Below are positions 36,967 through 48,656 of a stretch of DNA of 64,000 bases, one piece after another; positions within the stretch are counted from its first letter, which is position 1, and each line of letters begins with the position of its first letter. This DNA is from Perkinsus chesapeaki. Lineage: Eukaryota > Perkinsozoa > Perkinsida > Perkinsidae. The stretch is from NCBI GenBank assembly GCA_013115145.1, contig JAAPAO010000101.1, positions 1-64,000 on the forward strand, read 5' to 3'. The position numbers and the translations under genes were made by a program. Below the pieces are notes generated by a model. It saw only the letters and a list, made by a program, of their open reading frames with translations, did no database searches and had not been told where the DNA came from.

Positions 36967-38328
36967 ATGGTGTCGTCCCAGACAAAAGTATCTCTTCCAG
37001 GCAGCGGTGACCGTGGCCGCCTGCTAGGCCCAAAAACCCACCTTATATTCTTCACTATATGCGAGATCTTGGTGTATTTTGATAGAGGTCTCATTGCTGG
37101 TTTGAACCTCTATTTAAAGAACTCACTCAATCTCACTGACTTTGAAGTCGGCCTCCTTGGCGGTATGTTCATCCTTGGTTACGTCGTTGCCTCCCCGATA
37201 TTCGCTATTCTCGGTCAAATATCTGGTGTATGGACAATCCGTTCTATCTGCATTGGTCTTGTGGTTTGGGTCATAGCTAATATCCTTACTGGGGTTGTAC
37301 CCACGTCTTTCGGTCTCATTGTAGCTTGTCGTACCTTAACTGGTGTTGGCGAGGCCGCCTTCTGTTCTCTAGCTCCTCCTATAATTGATGATTCCGCTCC
37401 AGCGGGTAAGGGTTCTACTTTCCTCGGTATATTTTTCATGGCACTATATGTTGGCCAAGCACTCGGTTACGTTGGTTCAGGATTTTTCCCCACGTGGGAG
37501 TCTGGCCAATATGGTTTCCTCGGTGAGGCATTACTTATGATAATCGTCATCGTTCTTGCCTTAGTGTGGCAAAAGCGCTTCAAGGTCCCAGACAGGAACC
37601 CTTCCGATTACAGCGGAGGTCTCCTTAGGCAGTTTGTTGTATTGGTGAGTAGTCCGACTTATATGACTTTGATCATCGGTTACTCTGCCTTTATGTTTGC
37701 CGTTGGTGGCTTCGCCTACTGGGGCCCTGCTGCAATTCAAGTTATATGGGGAGCTTCTCAAACAGTGGGCAGCATGGGTTTCGGTGCTCTTACCGTTATC
37801 TGTGGTGTTATTGGCACCTTGCTTGGCGGTTATATTCTTGACGTTATGAGCAGGAAGTTCGCTGGTAGAAAGTCACGTCTTCATGTATCATGTGTTATAT
37901 CTTTTGTCTTACTTGCTATCGCTATTCCTTTCGCCATTGCTGGTGGTTGGAGCAACTCTGTATATCTATTTTTTGCTCTAATGTTTATAGTAGAATTCTT
38001 CCTCTTCGCCACAACTGCCCCGTCAAATGTAGCAATCATGGAATCCGTGCCATCCCACCTTCGTGGCCAAGCTATAGCCATATCAGTCGGTGTCAGTCAT
38101 ATCCTCGGCGACTTTCCTAGCCCTATCTTGATGGGTATCTGGAACGATAATATTGGCTACAGATGGTCGTTGTGTATCTGCGGCTGTTGGTTAATGTTTG
38201 GTGTGGTATTGTGGTTTGCAGCAAGCTTCTTGAGTCGACGTACCAGTGATCCTCCGGCGTCCACTGAAGCCTCGGTTGACTCGGTTGAGGCAAAGTCTTC
38301 TTCTTCTTCCAAAGTTGTTGAGCCATAG
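36967..38328 (+). CDS. Spinster-like major facilitator transporter, copy 1
   Basis: An intronless ORF of 453 residues with about 12 hydrophobic segments, the usual size for the family. The N-terminal domain has the MFS signature region (VGLLGGMFILGYVVASPIFA, then GQISGVWTIRS) and a helix-4/5 motif (ACRTLTGVGEAAFCSLAPPI) typical of Spinster proteins, where an acidic residue and GEA are conserved. The C-terminal domain begins near residue 225 and contains GGYILDVMSRKF, the second-half loop motif. The tail is Ser-rich and cytosolic. Spinster homologues export lipids such as sphingosine-1-phosphate or lysophospholipids from endolysosomal or plasma membranes; the substrate here is unknown. The paralogue starts 246 bases downstream in the same orientation. 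Confidence 0.88.
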   Translation: MVSSQTKVSLPGSGDRGRLLGPKTHLIFFTICEILVYFDRGLIAGLNLYLKNSLNLTDFEVGLLGGMFILGYVVASPIFAILGQISGVWTIRSICIGLVVWVIANILTGVVPTSFGLIVACRTLTGVGEAAFCSLAPPIIDDSAPAGKGSTFLGIFFMALYVGQALGYVGSGFFPTWESGQYGFLGEALLMIIVIVLALVWQKRFKVPDRNPSDYSGGLLRQFVVLVSSPTYMTLIIGYSAFMFAVGGFAYWGPAAIQVIWGASQTVGSMGFGALTVICGVIGTLLGGYILDVMSRKFAGRKSRLHVSCVISFVLLAIAIPFAIAGGWSNSVYLFFALMFIVEFFLFATTAPSNVAIMESVPSHLRGQAIAISVGVSHILGDFPSPILMGIWNDNIGYRWSLCICGCWLMFGVVLWFAASFLSRRTSDPPASTEASVDSVEAKSSSSSKVVEP

Positions 38329-38574
38329 TTGTATTTATGTCCGTTATGTTGTCAATCATCACCGTGTCTGTAAAGGTACGTAGTCCTCGTGGCATACCAG
38401 CATTTACAGTCCATGAGTATATACGGTGGTGCCCTTTAACGAGATGATGATCGTTCTTACAGTGTACCATATACGCTATCCTTTCCATCGAACATTGTTT
38501 CTTTTCATCGTAATTATACAGTTGTTGAGTTCTACAGTATCGAGCCTTTCGGTAGCAGCATCATCCACGGTTAA

Positions 38575-39909
38575 ATGACATTAAAGCTGTTTAATCGTGA
38601 CAGTGAAGTCCACGGTGTGCTTGGTCCTAAAACCCACCTTACGTACTTTACTTTAGCATATGTTTTGGTGTATTGTGATCAAGGCTTATTTGCTGGTATG
38701 AACATCTATTTGGGCAAAGATGGTTTACAGTTTAGTGATGTTCAAATTGGTATGTTGGGTGGTTTGTTCATCCTCGGCTTCGTGCTAATGTCTCCTATAT
38801 TCGCCAGGATCGGCCAAATTTCGCCCGTATGGACTATAAGGGCAATCTATATAGGTATGATATTGTGGATCGTCACCAACGGTATAATGGCGTTAACACC
38901 AAGCTCATTTGGCCTTATCTTAGCCTGCCGTATGATAAACGGTGGTGGGGGATCGGCATTGGTATCTTTAGCACCTCCTATTCTCGATGATGCCGCACCA
39001 CCTGGAAAGAGCTCCCTTTATCTTGGTATCTTCTTCGTGGCTCTTTTTGTGGGTCAAGCTTTGGGCTTTCTTATTGCTGGATTTTTTGATTCGTGGACGA
39101 GCGGACAGTACGCATTTGGCGTTGAAGCCATCATTATGATTATATTTGCTTTTATGGCGTATTGGTGGGAGAGGCGTTTCGATATCAAACCAGTCGAAGA
39201 GGGAGATGAGCGTCTCAGTCTGTGGCAGCAGTTGCTGAAGCTCGCGGCGAATCCAACTTTCATTTGCCTATCGTTTGGATTCTCAGCCTTTATGTTCACA
39301 GTAGGCGGCTTCGGGTTCTGGGGCCCAGCTTTAATACAGTATATATTCAAGACTACTCAAACTATTTCTACTGTAGCATTTGGAGCTGTCACTGTCGTAT
39401 GCGGGGTAGTAGGGACTTTAATAGGAGGATTTGTCTTGGACTATTTAACTGATAAGTGGTCCAGGAAAAAGTCCCGTCTCTTTGTAGCTTCGTTGCTTTC
39501 AGCAATTTCCATTATTATTGCATGGTTGGTAAGTATTGGTGCACCTTGGGTAAGCAGTATGGTATCGTTCCTGATCATGTTGACTTTAATTGAACTATTT
39601 CTCTTTATGTCCACAGCTCCCTGTAACGTTGCTGTCATGGAGTCGGTCCCACTTTGTTTGAGAGGCCAGGCGGTTGCGGTACTTTGGGCGATTACGCATA
39701 CATTTGGTGACCTTCCGAGCCCACTGTTGATGGGTTGGTGGAACGAATCTATAGGTTACAGATGGTCCTTGGAGATATGCGTCGCATGGCTTGTCTTTGG
39801 TGGCATACTCTGGGCCTGTGCTACACTAATATGTCGTAATATTCCCGAAAGTAATGTCAATGAGTTTGAAGAGGCGGTTCATTCAGCCGAGAGTAAAGGT
39901 GTTCTGTAG
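38575..39909 (+). CDS. Spinster-like major facilitator transporter, copy 2
   Basis: A 444-residue intronless paralogue of the preceding gene. It shares the LGPKTHLTYFT start, the VQIGMLGGLFILGFVLMSPI loop region, WTIRAIYIGM, and the conserved AVMESVPLCLRGQAVAV segment before helix 11. The GEA of copy 1 is replaced by GGGGSA (ACRMINGGGGSALVSLAPPI), so a conserved acidic residue of the transport path is missing, which may change proton coupling or substrate. About 12 membrane segments and a short acidic C-terminal tail are seen. The tandem layout and absence of introns in both copies suggest duplication of an intronless ancestor. Confidence 0.88.
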   Translation: MTLKLFNRDSEVHGVLGPKTHLTYFTLAYVLVYCDQGLFAGMNIYLGKDGLQFSDVQIGMLGGLFILGFVLMSPIFARIGQISPVWTIRAIYIGMILWIVTNGIMALTPSSFGLILACRMINGGGGSALVSLAPPILDDAAPPGKSSLYLGIFFVALFVGQALGFLIAGFFDSWTSGQYAFGVEAIIMIIFAFMAYWWERRFDIKPVEEGDERLSLWQQLLKLAANPTFICLSFGFSAFMFTVGGFGFWGPALIQYIFKTTQTISTVAFGAVTVVCGVVGTLIGGFVLDYLTDKWSRKKSRLFVASLLSAISIIIAWLVSIGAPWVSSMVSFLIMLTLIELFLFMSTAPCNVAVMESVPLCLRGQAVAVLWAITHTFGDLPSPLLMGWWNESIGYRWSLEICVAWLVFGGILWACATLICRNIPESNVNEFEEAVHSAESKGVL

Positions 39910-40091
39910 CGCTTGGCGTCACTGTTGTTGTACAGCCGCATAGGTCAGGCTTTATAAAGTGGTACGAACGTTTAGTGTTCTCGTCAGCAACAAGCTGCTC
40001 ACTAGTCTGTTTTTCCTGTCCCTGGGAGTCATTGGTTGAGTTGTTGCAGTAACCGAGGTGGTGGTATCTTTTGTTTTTAAACTCTACCTTC

Positions 40092-41723
40092 ATGCCAGCA
40101 GCAGCCGTCAGAGACCACACGTGGAGGCTTTCTAGTGTGTTGTCTGCAGTTGAGTCGATGCTGAAGGCAGGAAGCTATCTGATGCCAGTGGCACCGGACG
40201 GGGCATCAGAGGAGGAAACGTTGGTCTTCGAATCGAGGCTGCAATTGATGTAATATACAGTGGTTGGTTGATCTGGGCAGAGGGACCCTAGAAGAGCAGA
40301 GCGTTGAAGTAGAAAGGGAAGGTCATTGCCGGATAGCATGGCGGATTCGGATAGTAGGTTAGTAGGCAATCGGGGGGGCAGATATCATAATAGTAAGCAT
40401 AGATGTAGGAGTGTAATGAGTATATGGCTAGGTGGAAATTGATATGAGCCATGCATCGACGCATTGTGTCTTGTGACGGCGACTTGATGATGAGTTGACC
40501 TTCTGGGAATCTTGCTTCGTTGAACTTCATTGCTGATTTCTCACAAATGATATTCTTCTTCGATCAGGTACACCTTAGCCGACATTGCGGGAATTCTTCG
40601 GTCTCACCTGGAGGAGCCCAAACCTCCTACATTTAAGTCGCGCCTTCTCACGGCCCTCAGATTGGTGCGAGCGAGCCAGCTTTCCGTGGAGATGGACCTG
40701 GGCGGGCTCAAGGCAGCGGTGGTCGTCGAAACGTTAAAGTTGGGCATACGCCTACTGCTGCTTGTCCTGCAGCAAGATCGATCGTTGCTTATCGATCCAG
40801 CGGCTACCGAAGGCTCCACAGCAGCAGACGAGTTTATTGGCGCGCGGACCGGTCTGAGGCTACCACCGATGCGAACTATGCAATTGGCGGCCGCGGTTCC
40901 GAGCGACAGTAAATTGAACTTGAGCTTGCCTTATCCCGAAGACTGTTTGATGATGTTGCGACCTTTGGTGTACCTCGGGGCATGCTCGTTAGTTTCCAGT
41001 GGCGGCAATAAGAGAGCTGATCCTCGACAAGTTAGGGATTGGGGTCCATGGATGGTTGCAAGTGGAATGGATCTTCTCGGTGTTGTGATACTTCGCGAAC
41101 GATTGAGGCGAGATAGCGTTAAGCCGGACGACCCGAGGGAGAGGGAGTATCGACGACGAGTCCGATTGATGGTGATGGGAATGGTAAGTGTGGGGTGTTG
41201 GGGGCGGCATCATCCAGTAGTAGTATATACAGACTATAACGGTCGTGAAATTCTGTGACAGCGAATGTAATAAAGCTAAGCATGACATAATCTGATTCCA
41301 TGGTGGCTTAATTCGGGCTAGCTATCGTGTATGGGCATTTTAAGGTCCTATTCGGAAGGAAGTTGGAGTACTGTATTACTATGATAATAATTAGTCATAC
41401 TATTACTAATTTGCTTTACTTGTGCAGCGTTCTTAGTGTCGAGACAAAACTGACAATATTATCTGAAGCGTGGTAAAAATGAAAAAGTGTAAGATACCTT
41501 GCTTCGACCTTTGATGGCTCGTAAAGGCAGGGGCTTTCGATGAATGACGTTATTGCTTTATTAGGTACTTCGATCGCCTATGTTCGATACGGTATTACGG
41601 CGTCCATTGGATGGTCTGAGCAGATTCTGGGAGAAGATTCCTGTTTTAAATCGTTTGAACTATGTTGGTTATTATTTGTTCCTTCAGCGCTTTTATTATG
41701 GCCTGGGAGCGGGGGACAGCTAA
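40092..41723 (+). CDS. PEX16: Peroxisomal membrane assembly protein PEX16
   Basis: Three exons, 40092-40249, 40568-41183 and 41565-41723, join in phase into 310 residues; human PEX16 is about 336. The N-terminal part contains the family pattern VESMLKAGSYLMP...SEEE. The middle has the hydrophobic LKLGIRLLLLVLQQDRSLL and MMLRPLVYLGACSL...WGPWMVASGMDLLGV; the Arg-Pro-Leu and Trp-Gly-Pro-Trp elements are hallmarks. Exon 3 supplies LRSPMFDTVL and ends in LNYVGYYLFLQRFYYG, as in known PEX16 C-termini. PEX16 helps insert membrane proteins into peroxisomes, together with PEX3 and PEX19. The last exon is short and lies 381 bases downstream, so it is easily missed by gene finders. It is supported by phase and family fit. 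Confidence 0.85.
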
Positions 41724-42178
41724 AGACAATAGAGCCGTAAAAAGGAGCATTAATTTATTATTTTCAAATAAGCTGCTGCTGATGTCGAGTGTTCCAGTTT
41801 AATGCAGTAACGACGTGAAGCGTTCAAGTCGCTACCTCCACCGCTTTTGCCGTGAGTGCAGATTGCTGATGACTTAATCTGTAGCCGCATTGTTATCGAT
41901 GATCGTATGACAATTCCCAAACCTAGGAATGTGAAGTCCTTGTCGATTGACAGTGATCCCGGTGGACGCTAAGCAATGCTTGCCTGAAGCAAGCAAGTTG
42001 CTTCATCGGCATGATTCGGGTCACAGCTTTGATTTGTTCATTCACCAAATTATATGTCACGACGTAGGCGGTGGGCCACGTTTTGTCATCTCCCGCTTCT
42101 CTGTCTCATTTCTGGTGCAACTTCATCATCAGAGTAGGGACTTTTAGTGGGACCACAAACTCGACACTAACTATTTAG
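41724..42178. other. Spacer, possibly with 5' exons of the next gene
   Basis: An open segment at about 41947-42147 could be an early exon of the large membrane protein gene, but no phase-consistent join was found. Confidence 0.3.
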
Positions 42179-45100
42179 ATACGCGTCTACGGTGTGCCCT
42201 TATACCACACTTCCCACAACTCTTGCATCGTCATCGTACGAATCAGCACTTGGTGAAGTCGATCTCCAAGGCATCTTCACGACACCTCCTGCTCATCGAT
42301 TGTCGCTTCCATACTCCGACCTTGAACGCCTGCTCTACGTGTCGATCGACGTTGATCGGAAACATGCAGGCCAAATTGTTGGCGTGTCGCTGTATGACTC
42401 GCAGCAGAGCCAAGCGCCGCTGGGTGACTCCACTGCAGTCGTTGGTCTGGGCGGTAATGTTCCGCCAAGTAGAGCGGTTCTGCAAACGTCTCTGGAAGCC
42501 GGTAGAAGTTTTCATTTGTTATTCGATTCGAGCCTTGAGGATGACAGTATAACCTGCACCCCGGTGAATGTGGTTATTCACATAGTGCCAAGCACTCTAC
42601 TTCCGGATTTGCTGCCTCGGTCCTGTGGACAAGCGAGAGACCTGAAAGACACGTTCGTAAAGCACGACTTGGGCAACGCTCATCTGGAGTTGGCACCGAC
42701 GACCTTCGTGGTGTCGGTGCCAAGCGATGGCAAGATGCGCCAAGCGTCGGCTTACCGTCTGGCGACGGTTTCGGCTCCGATTCGGGTACACAGATTCGTT
42801 AGGATCTGGGCACGCATTTCAGCACGGATCAGCGTTGCCCCCTTTCGACTGGTATTGGATATCGCTGGCGAAGGGTCGGACAGTACGGGGGAGAGCCCCG
42901 GGTGCGAGTATGGTTGCCTGGGTGGGGCGACAGTTTATAACGGCGAAGTTCTGGACGTAGCGATGCCGCCCGGATTCACGTCAGTTTCGAAATACGGCAC
43001 ATCTAGCTGAGGTGTTCCTCCTCAGCTACTCTATCTGGCTCGAGGGCGATGGTCTGGAGCGAGCTTGGCGGATGCTGAATGAAACTGGCGAAGAGTGGTG
43101 TGCTCAATTCATGCTGGAATATGAGGTGTCAATCGGGCTACTGAGGCTGTGAATGCTTCCACAGCGGGGGGATAAGACTCCTTATTATTTTACTTGATGG
43201 CTTTGTAGACAAGTTGTCTAGGCCGACCAATGAACGCTGTACAGTTTTTCGCTCATCATTGGTGGAAGAACTATCCGGTTGGTGTTCTTGAAACTTGCTA
43301 TCTTCACCGACTGCTTTTGTCCTTCAAGGCGATACCACCTTAATCTCTGAAGAGGCGTTGGTCATTACACCGTTCGTCCGAGACGTGCCCTAAGCCCTTA
43401 CAGAAACTTCCTGGATGCTGTTTCAGGTCACTTACGAAGCTCGAGCTACTCTATTCGAAGTCGGCCCTGAACACAATCTCTGTCCCGGATCTGAGGCTTT
43501 GCCAGATAGATTGATTCAACTTACGGAGAATCAAAATGCACTTGAACATGAAGTTGACTCTCCTACCATTTTGGAGATACCCAACAATCTGGAAAGTGAG
43601 GGGAGGAGCTTTTCGCTTGTTCGGTTACACCTAGCTGCCACCCGCGCTGTGGCCGGTTCAGAGGCTCTGGACCAAAGCGAGTTAGGAAAGTGATGAAACC
43701 CGCAGAAATGGTCGGCATGCCCAATTGCCTATGGCTGTTATCCCTTCGCTAAGTCGCTGGCTGCCTCAATTTCCGTGTAGCATCTGCGCGAACGGTTCTC
43801 CCTCATTTCGCCACCTGGGCTTTTCTGCAGGAGTTTTTCGCGCCCGAGCGTTCGACCTGTCGGATCATTACTCGCTGGCGGGGCACTCGTTCCATTCGGG
43901 AAGTATTGACCAACCTGCGAAGTCCGAAATCGGATTGGTGGTACAGGAGAGAAGTCGCTTACAAGTGGAAATCGAGACACTAGAATCAGTGGTAGGCAAC
44001 AGTCATCTGCTACCAATAAACGACGCGTTCATGCCAACTTGGCACGATCTAGTTGTTTTAGATCGTTGGCCTGCGTCTTGTGCACGCGCTGAAAGTGACC
44101 GTATGCCAGAGGAAGAGGCCTAACACTCCACTTCTTTGTATACTCAAGCCCGGAAACTACGCGCTACAGATAATGCTGGGCGTACCGCTTGAAGGGGTCC
44201 ATCCCTGCGACACTTTCCAAATGCGTCTGTTCCTAGAGCCCATACCGGAACCCAATCAAACTTGCTCGCGTTACGCACAGGCACCCTCTGAAAGGATTCC
44301 TATCACTTCGGAGCAGCTAGTAGTTCCTTGGTCACCCGATGGTCCACGAGAGATCTTATTATGGACGCGAGAGATCCTCGTCGAAGAATCTGACGTGGCA
44401 AGTGGAGCAAGACTGCACATTCTGCTGTCGTCTCTAGACCGTGGCATCGGACTCAAGTGTCAAGTGTCGAACTCGAAGGGACGAGAAATCTTGAATTTGG
44501 CATCTGCCGGTGTACCAGAGACGCTATCGGGGAGCACGCAACGTTTGCGTGCTGGCCGTTATACCGTTATCGTTCGTGGCACGGCCTGGCAGGCTCCTGG
44601 ATGTGGGAGGTACACGGCAACGTTGCACCTTATAGGGGACGGGTTAGTCCAACACGGGGAGGTGGCCCGTGAAGGTGGGATGCAAATATTGACAAAGTCA
44701 GCAATTGATATCTTACGTTACGCGTCTCCGCCGACGCAAGTTGACGTACCTCCGTCGGGGATCGCACTCTCCGGTGAATATTTGATCGGTGCGGAGTCCG
44801 TGATACGCATAGAGAGACCCAGAGGCGTTGTTGCTGTGGAGTTCCAAGATTATGTCTCACGGGAGCAGCATGTTCAAGTCTACCAAAATGGTCGGATGGG
44901 AAATCCGAAGCCCATATCGGTGATTCGCTGTCGGTCTGGAAGCTTGACGCTTGCCGTATTGCCCTCCCCTACACCATCAACCGTTATAGTGAGGCTGCTG
45001 CCACCTCAAGAATCTGCCGTGCTGGGGATCAGGATACTATCTAGCGAACCTCCGCCATGCTCGCCTGGCATTGCAATTAGTGGGGTCGACGCCCTGGATC

Positions 45101-48100
45101 TAAGTCCAACGAAGGCGCGGGATCGCCTCCCCAATGTACACCGTGCCGCAAGAATACCAGTTAGGTTGAATCTAGGTTACCCAGGCACCGTGCATGTAGT
45201 TGGTCCCACCCCTATCCATGCAGACGGCCCGTACCCGCTGGCTATCAGGATCGAGGTCCACTGTGAGCCGATTTGGCTTCCATTGGAGGTTGTCATCACG
45301 TCTAACAATCGTACAATACATCGTGCGAGTCGAGAAGGGAACTCGAGATTCTTACTCGCAGTGGAGGAGCTCCCGGCCGGGGAGTATTCCTTTGCTGTTT
45401 TAAGCAGCCACCAGCGGTTAGATTCCGATCTTTGGATTTGCGGAGAACTCCTGTTTGTCTATGAACTCGGAGTGTCAAGCCTATACGAGCAGAATTCGAT
45501 GCGATCAGAGCTGCTTGACATACCAGGTGTGTTGGCTGCCCAACCGCTGCCGAGCTCGTTGAACTGGCCTGGATGGTATGGGGAGCCTGGCAGCCACCCT
45601 GACGTGGTTGTTGGCACAATTCTGGCACGTTTCGATGGGAGGACAGCTGTCACGAGTGTAACGGTGTCGGAGGACTCGCTTCTGCGTATGACACATCAGC
45701 CAACGGAGCTTGCTAATCACTTGGTAAATGTTAAGCTTAGTCGCATTGCGGGTAAAACTTCACAACCTCTGCGAAGAGTGGAATCTGGTACGCTCAGTCG
45801 CGCTGGCGAGAATTACGTCTCGAACCAGAGGGGTGAGATGCTGGCTCTGTTACTGAAGGGAGGTACATACCAGATCGAGGTGGAAGCGCACGAAGAATTT
45901 ATGGTAACAATAGCAATTGGGAAATGGAAGCTTGCTGAGGATAGAACCCACCAGACCCCCTGTGGATCTGAAATGCCTCAACTCATCGGCTCGAATCCTC
46001 ACGAAACTCACATATGGGAAGGCCTAATCGATCTTGAGCATCTGACTAGCTCGGTTGTCGGCCGCGAGAGCGTGAAAGTAGACACGCTAAGTATTGGTCA
46101 ATTCGAGGTCGGCGGTGATTTCTTGTTGGATAATGTGGAGCTCGGCCTTCATACCCCGGAGGGCCTTTGGGTTGGCGAGAGACGACAGCGTCGATCGGTC
46201 CTGGTCACTGATCTAGCTCCTGGGACTTACTCGCTGGAGATGAAGGTTAGTGCTTTACGTATACCCTCCCAGTTTGGTATGTGCAGGAGGTTGTCTACTT
46301 TTTCACATATTGAGGCATCTCCTCATATCCATGAGATCAATGGAAAAGATGAGAACTGTGAATTATTAGGCGCCCTGCCACTACCGCTGGGATGGTCGGA
46401 ATCTGACGATGGAGCAAGTGGTTTCTTAGCCAATGGGCAGATCCCAATGCTCGTTAGACAGAAGATAGTCATGTCGAGCATACATGGCGGTCGCAAGAAA
46501 ACGTATATACCCAACAACTCACATGGTAAGCTCTACGCCAAGGTGGGCATTTTTGGCGGCGATCAACTATCTTCGCATCTTACGCTGCACGGCTCGGATA
46601 TGCCTGATGGACGCCCATTCCCGGGGATGACTTCGTGGGAAGACGAATGGTCCCGCACGGCTGCGTGTACATTGGAAGCAGGGAAAGGTCTATGGATCAG
46701 CATTCGAGATGAAACACCAGCTGAGATCACATCGACCCACTGCCATTCTATCTATTTTATGATGCAAGTCATGGGCTTACAGCACCTCACTGGCCTAGGG
46801 TCTTGTAAGCCATCCTGCTTGGCACTTGCTGACTGGAATGTTTGCAAGTCCGGCGGTAGGTACTGCGGCCAAAGTTACGCCAACCAGTCTGATCCCTAGG
46901 CAGCTACCTGATGAAGTTTCGACAGAGGTGAGCATTCATAGAAATTTTGCACTTTATGACGATCTAAGCTTTGTAGAAGAGATTCAAGCTCTTTGCAACT
47001 GGGTCTCGAATATGGAATACTTCGCCACGATCTCAAATTGAGCATACTTCCCCAAGCTTGGATTTAGGTAAAAGCTGTCGAGCAGCCGCCAGGGGGGCTC
47101 CTCGTTGAACGAACTTTCATGGTTTCCGACAAGTCCTTCCTTGAAACGGGTGTCGGGTACAATTATATCCTCGGGAATGTAGAGACTGAGGTGGTGGATA
47201 GCGCTGGCGAGGTTGTGGCGACTGGTGCAGTGCATGGCGCCTTTGGCCGGGCATCACCGGTGAATACGCGGAGCCACATTAGTGTCGTCCTTGAACCTGG
47301 AACATATACGCTGCGAGTAGCAGATGAGCACGATCGAACCATCTTCAAGGGGAAGGGCTTGTGCTTCCCAATGGACTTCATGTTTCACATACAACGTATT
47401 GCAGGGCCAGCGCGTGTATTGGAGGTCTTACCGAGCCCGCTATGGGGCTCGCCGGTAAACCCCAACACGGATTTGCTTATTTCAATCCTATTCTCAACGC
47501 CGGTCACTATCAGAGCAGAGGATGTGCGGTTTAACGGTGTATTAGCCGCTGGAGTCTCATCAGAGCCCAGTCCGCAGGGTCAACCTTCATCAAGGTGGAG
47601 GGTTTGGTTGGATCGCTCCCAATGGCAGCGTAATTGGGATAAAGTACAAATGTCTATTAGCTCAAGAACCATTGACCTGGCGATGCCTGAAGGCCTAAGC
47701 TGGATCGTAGGTTCTCGGGAGAGAGTTTCCCATCTGATATCGCTTATGATCTTCCGTTTCAACCTTCTCAATTATCACTGTGCCTGCCATGCTGTTGTGC
47801 GAGGTCGATCGTCCTGCCGGCACAAATCCTCACCCAACATCCGCGATTACAGCTCAGCCTCCACACGTCGCTCACGCCACAAAGATTCCAGAACAGGTAG
47901 CTGCAAGGCTTTCATGGCTGCAGAAGCATGTCCAATCTTCTTAGCAAGGGGCCACTGGTGAGAAGGCGTCCATGGAATGGTCACAGTCGCATCGAGCTTC
48001 CGTTGCCATGGACGAAGACTTACAACCCGGAATGGAGTTTTCCGCCTATGCTGGAAGCTCGGGGCAACTAAGAAACTCTTATGAGCAAGACGGACACTTC

Positions 48101-48391
48101 GCTCTGTGGCTTCTCTCTTGGTAGGCCTTGGGTATCTTGACGGCTTTGGGCAACTTTATACTTATCTTTGCGGGACTGATCTTGTGGTGTCCCAATCTCA
48201 GGGCCACCTTCAGTATCGGAGGAACAGCCCTGTTATTTGTTCTTCGGAGACTAACTACTGCGAGAGGACGGTATCTCACTGTGGATGGTAGCATCGACCA
48301 GGAAAGGGAAGTGCTTTTGGTAAGTGACGTCACGTCAGAGGCGACATCCTCACGAAGGCGTCAGCACGAGTTGGCCTCCCATGACATGTAA
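42179..48391 (+). CDS. Large multi-domain surface membrane protein (repeated PGxY beta-sandwich modules, one membrane helix)
   Basis: A plus-strand gene with short introns; the 5' end is not resolved. Main exons: 42179-42979, 43026-43125 (46-nt intron), about 43337-43384, 43427 to about 43690, ~43830-44060, ~44147-46780, ~46850-47000, 47069 to about 47700, ~47775 onward and about 48121-48391. The protein repeats a module whose last strand reads [LP]xPGxY with cysteine partners downstream (AGRYTVIV, PAGEYSFAV, APGTYSLEM, EPGTYTLRV), like tandem PPC-type or Ig-like sandwiches. Near 47440-47530 a segment resembles a bacterial Ig-like domain 5 (DLLISILFSTPVTI). The last exon gives one membrane helix (NFILIFAGLILW) and a cytosolic tail of about 65 residues. 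It is probably a large type I surface protein. The family name is unknown; some exon borders are approximate. Confidence 0.6.
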
Positions 48392-48656
48392 AACCAACTT
48401 GCCCATGAATACTGTCTGTGTTTCTATTATGTCACCACTCTGTTGTATTTTCGATAAAGATGAGCGCTTATCGCAATATGTTAGCGAAGCCGTAGGTTAG
48501 CTTATCCGCGGCTCGTTACCGCCAAACTCGCGCAACGTACGCGATACTGAAGGCACCCCCCCCGCACAAGAGGGGGACAGTCTCTGTATTGTGCAGCAGG
48601 TGTACGCTACCCCACTGTTGACAAGGCGCTTCATACAGTCTTTTCTGAGCTCTCCG

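Noticed and set aside
42223-42960. Alternative plus ORFs of 109 and 77 codons
   Set aside because: They lie in other frames of the first long exon of the surface protein and have Arg/Cys/His-rich compositions typical of shadow frames.
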